64,000 nt of DNA from a bacterium OL-1 (lineage in GTDB: Bacteria; Actinomycetota; Coriobacteriia; Coriobacteriales; Atopobiaceae). A program made the translations under genes and the position numbers. Numbering within the stretch: position 1 is the first letter of the stretch; each line of letters opens with the position of its first letter. Location of the stretch: positions 492,429 through 556,428 of the forward strand of contig LM994627.1 in assembly GCA_000752675.2 (NCBI GenBank), in the 5' to 3' direction. The notes beneath the pieces are model-generated. The model saw only the letters and a program-made list of their open reading frames with translations. It was not told the origin of the DNA and did not search any database. This document shows, in pieces, positions 61,837 through 64,000 of this stretch.

Positions 61837-61865
61837 ATCTTACTAGCCGCGCGGAGAACCGTCAA
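61837..61865 (-). promoter_or_regulatory. promoter of rplU-rpmA
   Basis: Minus-strand TTGACG (61860-61865), 17-base spacer, TAAGAT (61837-61842), 42 bases upstream of rplU. Close to the housekeeping consensus. Confidence 0.85.
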
Positions 61866-61983
61866 CGAAAAATCGCCTTGACCTGCGGTGCCGCAAGGGA
61901 AACTGAATCGGGTGGCCGAGGCCTGACGCTTTTCCGCACAACCTTGATAAGTCTAGCCTGCTATGAGCCCAAGGAAAGACCCA

Positions 61984-62691
61984 CTACAATGGCTCCACAA
62001 GACTCCCATCTTCATCCTCGTGCCACTGCGCGACCCTGCACACGGAAAGCACCGGCATGTCAAGCCCCGCCTCCCGAGCGGCGGCACCAATCAGAATAGC
62101 CGGCCTGAGCGAACCCGCCTCGGTGGAACGGCAGTCGAGAAGAAAGCCGTTACCACTGGGGCGCACCTCGCACGAGACGAGCGTGCGCCCAAGGTCAACG
62201 TGCTTTTCCTTCTCGCCGCGCAAATATGTGAGGTTTCCCTTTGCGCGTGCGGCTTCTACCCCCAGGACAAGCGCCTCTACGCTGGTCTCGTCAATCACAT
62301 TCACGCTCCATGTGGAGCGCGTGAGCCATGCCTCAAGGGCAGGCAGGCCATAGGGAACATAGGCCGCCGCCGTTGGTGCCAAGAGCGTGGGGCTCGACGC
62401 GACAAGCCGGTTGAGCGCCACCTTGGGGTCCACCTCCTCGGTCAGGAAGAGGTCGAAGTACTCCCCCATCGACGCCGCCCCCACGGGAAGGGCCTGCGTG
62501 AACTGCAGGCGCATGCGACGCGCGAAGCCGTTGCCAACCGCAAAGGGAAGCTGCGAGCGACGCACGCTTCGGTTGATGGTGTTAATGACCTCGAGGTGCC
62601 CCAGATGCGCGAGCCGGCCGTCCTTGCGGTAGCGCACGCGCAGCCGGTACTGGTTGAGCTTGCTGTTGGTGATTGCGACGGTGTTGATCAT
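61984..62691 (-). CDS. TIGR03936 family radical-SAM-associated protein (DUF2344)
   Basis: A 235-residue protein of the DUF2344 family, which accompanies or is fused to the TIGR03960 radical SAM protein in Gram-positive bacteria; function unknown. The family start QYRLRVRYRKDGRLAHLGHLEVINTINRSVRRSQLPFAVGNGF and LPVGAASMGEYFDLFLTEE are clear. ATG at 62691 overlaps the partner's stop (ATGA), so the two are translated together. No cysteine cluster of its own. Located just upstream of rplU, a conserved position suggesting a role in ribosome or RNA maturation. Confidence 0.87.
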   Translation of the reverse strand: MINTVAITNSKLNQYRLRVRYRKDGRLAHLGHLEVINTINRSVRRSQLPFAVGNGFARRMRLQFTQALPVGAASMGEYFDLFLTEEVDPKVALNRLVASSPTLLAPTAAAYVPYGLPALEAWLTRSTWSVNVIDETSVEALVLGVEAARAKGNLTYLRGEKEKHVDLGRTLVSCEVRPSGNGFLLDCRSTEAGSLRPAILIGAAAREAGLDMPVLSVCRVAQWHEDEDGSLVEPL

Positions 62692-64000
62692 GCGCGCTCG
62701 CCCCAAACCACGTTGGCCACACCAAGCGTGGGACACACACCGCAGCCCACGCAGGAGTCGCGCGTGCAATCCGGTGTGGTGACGCCCTGGGCCGCACGTC
62801 GCCACTCGCGCTGAAGGAAGCCCTTAGAGACGCCGGGCGAAGTGTGGTCCCACGGGAGCCTCGCGTCAAGCGGGAAGCCCTCAGACGCAATGGAAGGAAG
62901 GTCGTAGCCAAGCTCATGCGCGGCGGCATCCCAGGCGTCATAGTCGAACTCGTTCGTCCATGCGTCAAAGCGGCATCCACGGCGCCATGCGGCAAGCACC
63001 AAGTCAAAGCCCGCGCGTCCCATCTTGGAGAGCGCCCCCTCCACAAGCGAGGTCCTGGGGTCGTGATAGGAGATCTTCACGTCGCGGTCGGTGTTGGCGC
63101 CCAGTAGCAGTCTGGCGCGGCGCTCCACCTCTCCCACCTCGAGCTGCCCCGCCCACTGGAAGGGGGTGTACGCCTTGGGCACAAAGACGGCAACAGAGGC
63201 AGAGACTTGTACCTTGCTCTTCTTGCCACGCCCCACGACCTCGCGGCCTATCTCGAGGACACGATGCGTGGCGGCGGGTATTGCCAGGATGTCCTCGTCT
63301 GTCTCGGTGGGAAGGCCCATCATGAAGTAGAGCTTGACGCGACGCCAGCCGTGCTCGAAGGCGTTTCTCGCAGCGCGCTCGAGGTCCTCCTCGGTCACGT
63401 TCTTGTTGATGACATCACGTAGACGCTGGGTGCCCGCCTCGGGCGCAAAGGTGAGACCGCCGCGCTTGGAGCCAGAGGCGGCGTTTGCCATGTCAACGCC
63501 AAACGAGTCAAGGCGCTGAGAGGGAATCGAGACGCGGATGCCACGACCAGAGAGGCGCTCGTCGAGCTCGTTCAGCATGGGTGCGCACTGCGAGTGGTCC
63601 GTTGTCGAGAGAGACGTGAGGGATAGCTCGTCATAGCCCGTCTCGGCAAGGCCGCGCTCGCTTGCCTCCACCACCTGGTCCATGGGACGCTCTCGCACGG
63701 GACGGTAGGTCATGCCCGCCTGGCAGAAGCGGCACCCACGCGCGCAGCCGCGCAGGACCTCGATGGCAAGGCGGTCCTGGACAATCCCCATGTATGGCAC
63801 GATGTGCTCGGCGCAGGCGGGCGTTGACGCAAAGTCCGCGACGCAGCGCTTGAGTACGACCTCTGGTGCACCGGATCCAGGCTTGGGCACGGCGTAGCCC
63901 CAACGCGTCGACGTGCTGTCCACGACCACGTCGTAGAGCGAGGGCACGTAGACGCCCTGGATGCGCGAAAGCGCAAGGAGGATGTTCTCGCGCGATGCCC
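62688..64000 (-). CDS. TIGR03960 family B12-binding/radical SAM protein, 3' part
   Basis: The C-terminal 437 codons of a radical SAM protein; the gene enters from beyond the right edge. The visible part starts in the linker before the catalytic domain (ILLALSRIQGVYVPSLYDV). The cluster-binding CARGCRFCQAGMTYRPVRERP (CX3CX2C) follows, then LSTTDHSQC, LTFAPEAGTQRLRDVINKN, MGLPTETDEDI and a C-terminal cysteine-containing SCVGCGVCPTLG that may bind a second cluster. The cobalamin-binding-like N-terminal domain would lie outside. It overlaps the DUF2344 partner. Reaction unknown. Confidence 0.88.
   Translation of the reverse strand, partial: ASRENILLALSRIQGVYVPSLYDVVVDSTSTRWGYAVPKPGSGAPEVVLKRCVADFASTPACAEHIVPYMGIVQDRLAIEVLRGCARGCRFCQAGMTYRPVRERPMDQVVEASERGLAETGYDELSLTSLSTTDHSQCAPMLNELDERLSGRGIRVSIPSQRLDSFGVDMANAASGSKRGGLTFAPEAGTQRLRDVINKNVTEEDLERAARNAFEHGWRRVKLYFMMGLPTETDEDILAIPAATHRVLEIGREVVGRGKKSKVQVSASVAVFVPKAYTPFQWAGQLEVGEVERRARLLLGANTDRDVKISYHDPRTSLVEGALSKMGRAGFDLVLAAWRRGCRFDAWTNEFDYDAWDAAAHELGYDLPSIASEGFPLDARLPWDHTSPGVSKGFLQREWRRAAQGVTTPDCTRDSCVGCGVCPTLGVANVVWGERA

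Overview
The window is a gene-dense, high-GC segment of a bacterial chromosome with almost no non-coding DNA. Gene content and order fit a Coriobacteriia actinobacterium, probably of the Olsenella/Atopobium group. The evidence is the scpA-scpB-rluB-cmk-der chain, the pyrH-frr-uppS-cdsA-dxr-rseP-ispG-proS chain, a bacterial-type ProRS, pyruvate phosphate dikinase, a Tat-like BMP lipoprotein and many GTG/TTG starts coupled by 4-nt overlaps. This placement is an inference from synteny and protein style. Nearly everything is on the minus strand, so transcription runs from high to low coordinates; the only plus-strand block is 47.1-50.4 kb.

Layout, read along the minus strand from the right edge. 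A radical SAM pair (TIGR03960/TIGR03936-like) precedes rplU-rpmA, obgE, proB, proA, nadD, yqeK and rsfS (64.0-55.5 kb). A BMP-type nucleoside ABC transporter follows (55.2-50.4 kb); its binding protein and ATPase genes carry three single-base frameshifts. A plus-strand response regulator, histidine kinase and DNA polymerase IV gene form a likely operon (47.2-50.4 kb). Then come rpsP-khpA-rimM-trmD-lepB-glyQ-glyS and a half-length relative of the PPDK regulatory protein (47.0-40.9 kb), then ppdK, a dGTPase-like gene and a DUF6273 protein. The 35.5-26.7 kb stretch holds rplS, rnhB, yraN, comM, dprA, trmFO, a XerC/D recombinase, rpsB and tsf. The 26.5-18.0 kb stretch is the isoprenoid, envelope and translation chain pyrH to proS.

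From 18.0 to 13.7 kb lie an FMN-dependent hydroxy-acid oxidase, tRNA-Ala, tRNA-Met/Ile2, a small membrane protein, a large acyltransferase-3/SGNH fusion and tRNA-Val. The left end (13.6-0 kb) carries a VOC-fold protein, an ABC-F ATPase, a site-2 protease, scpA/scpB/rluB, a histidine phosphatase, cmk, plsC, ispH, a PDZ/radical SAM/DUF512 protein, der, plsY, gpsA and the start of rpe.

The genes serve mainly core functions: ribosome assembly and tRNA modification, phospholipid synthesis (gpsA, plsY, plsC, cdsA), the MEP isoprenoid route (dxr, ispG, ispH, with uppS), chromosome segregation, proline synthesis (proB/proA) and PEP/pyruvate interconversion. I see no CRISPR array, prophage, IS element, rRNA or obvious defence island, and no intergenic gap exceeds 300 bases. 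The less ordinary signals are: a 29-bp palindrome repeated at the stop codons of proS and dinB; a truncated PPDK regulator beside ppdK; a helix-turn-helix-like insertion in RseP; tandem 21-bp repeats upstream of the ABC-F gene; a hairpin hiding the yraN ribosome binding site; and the decayed nucleoside transporter.
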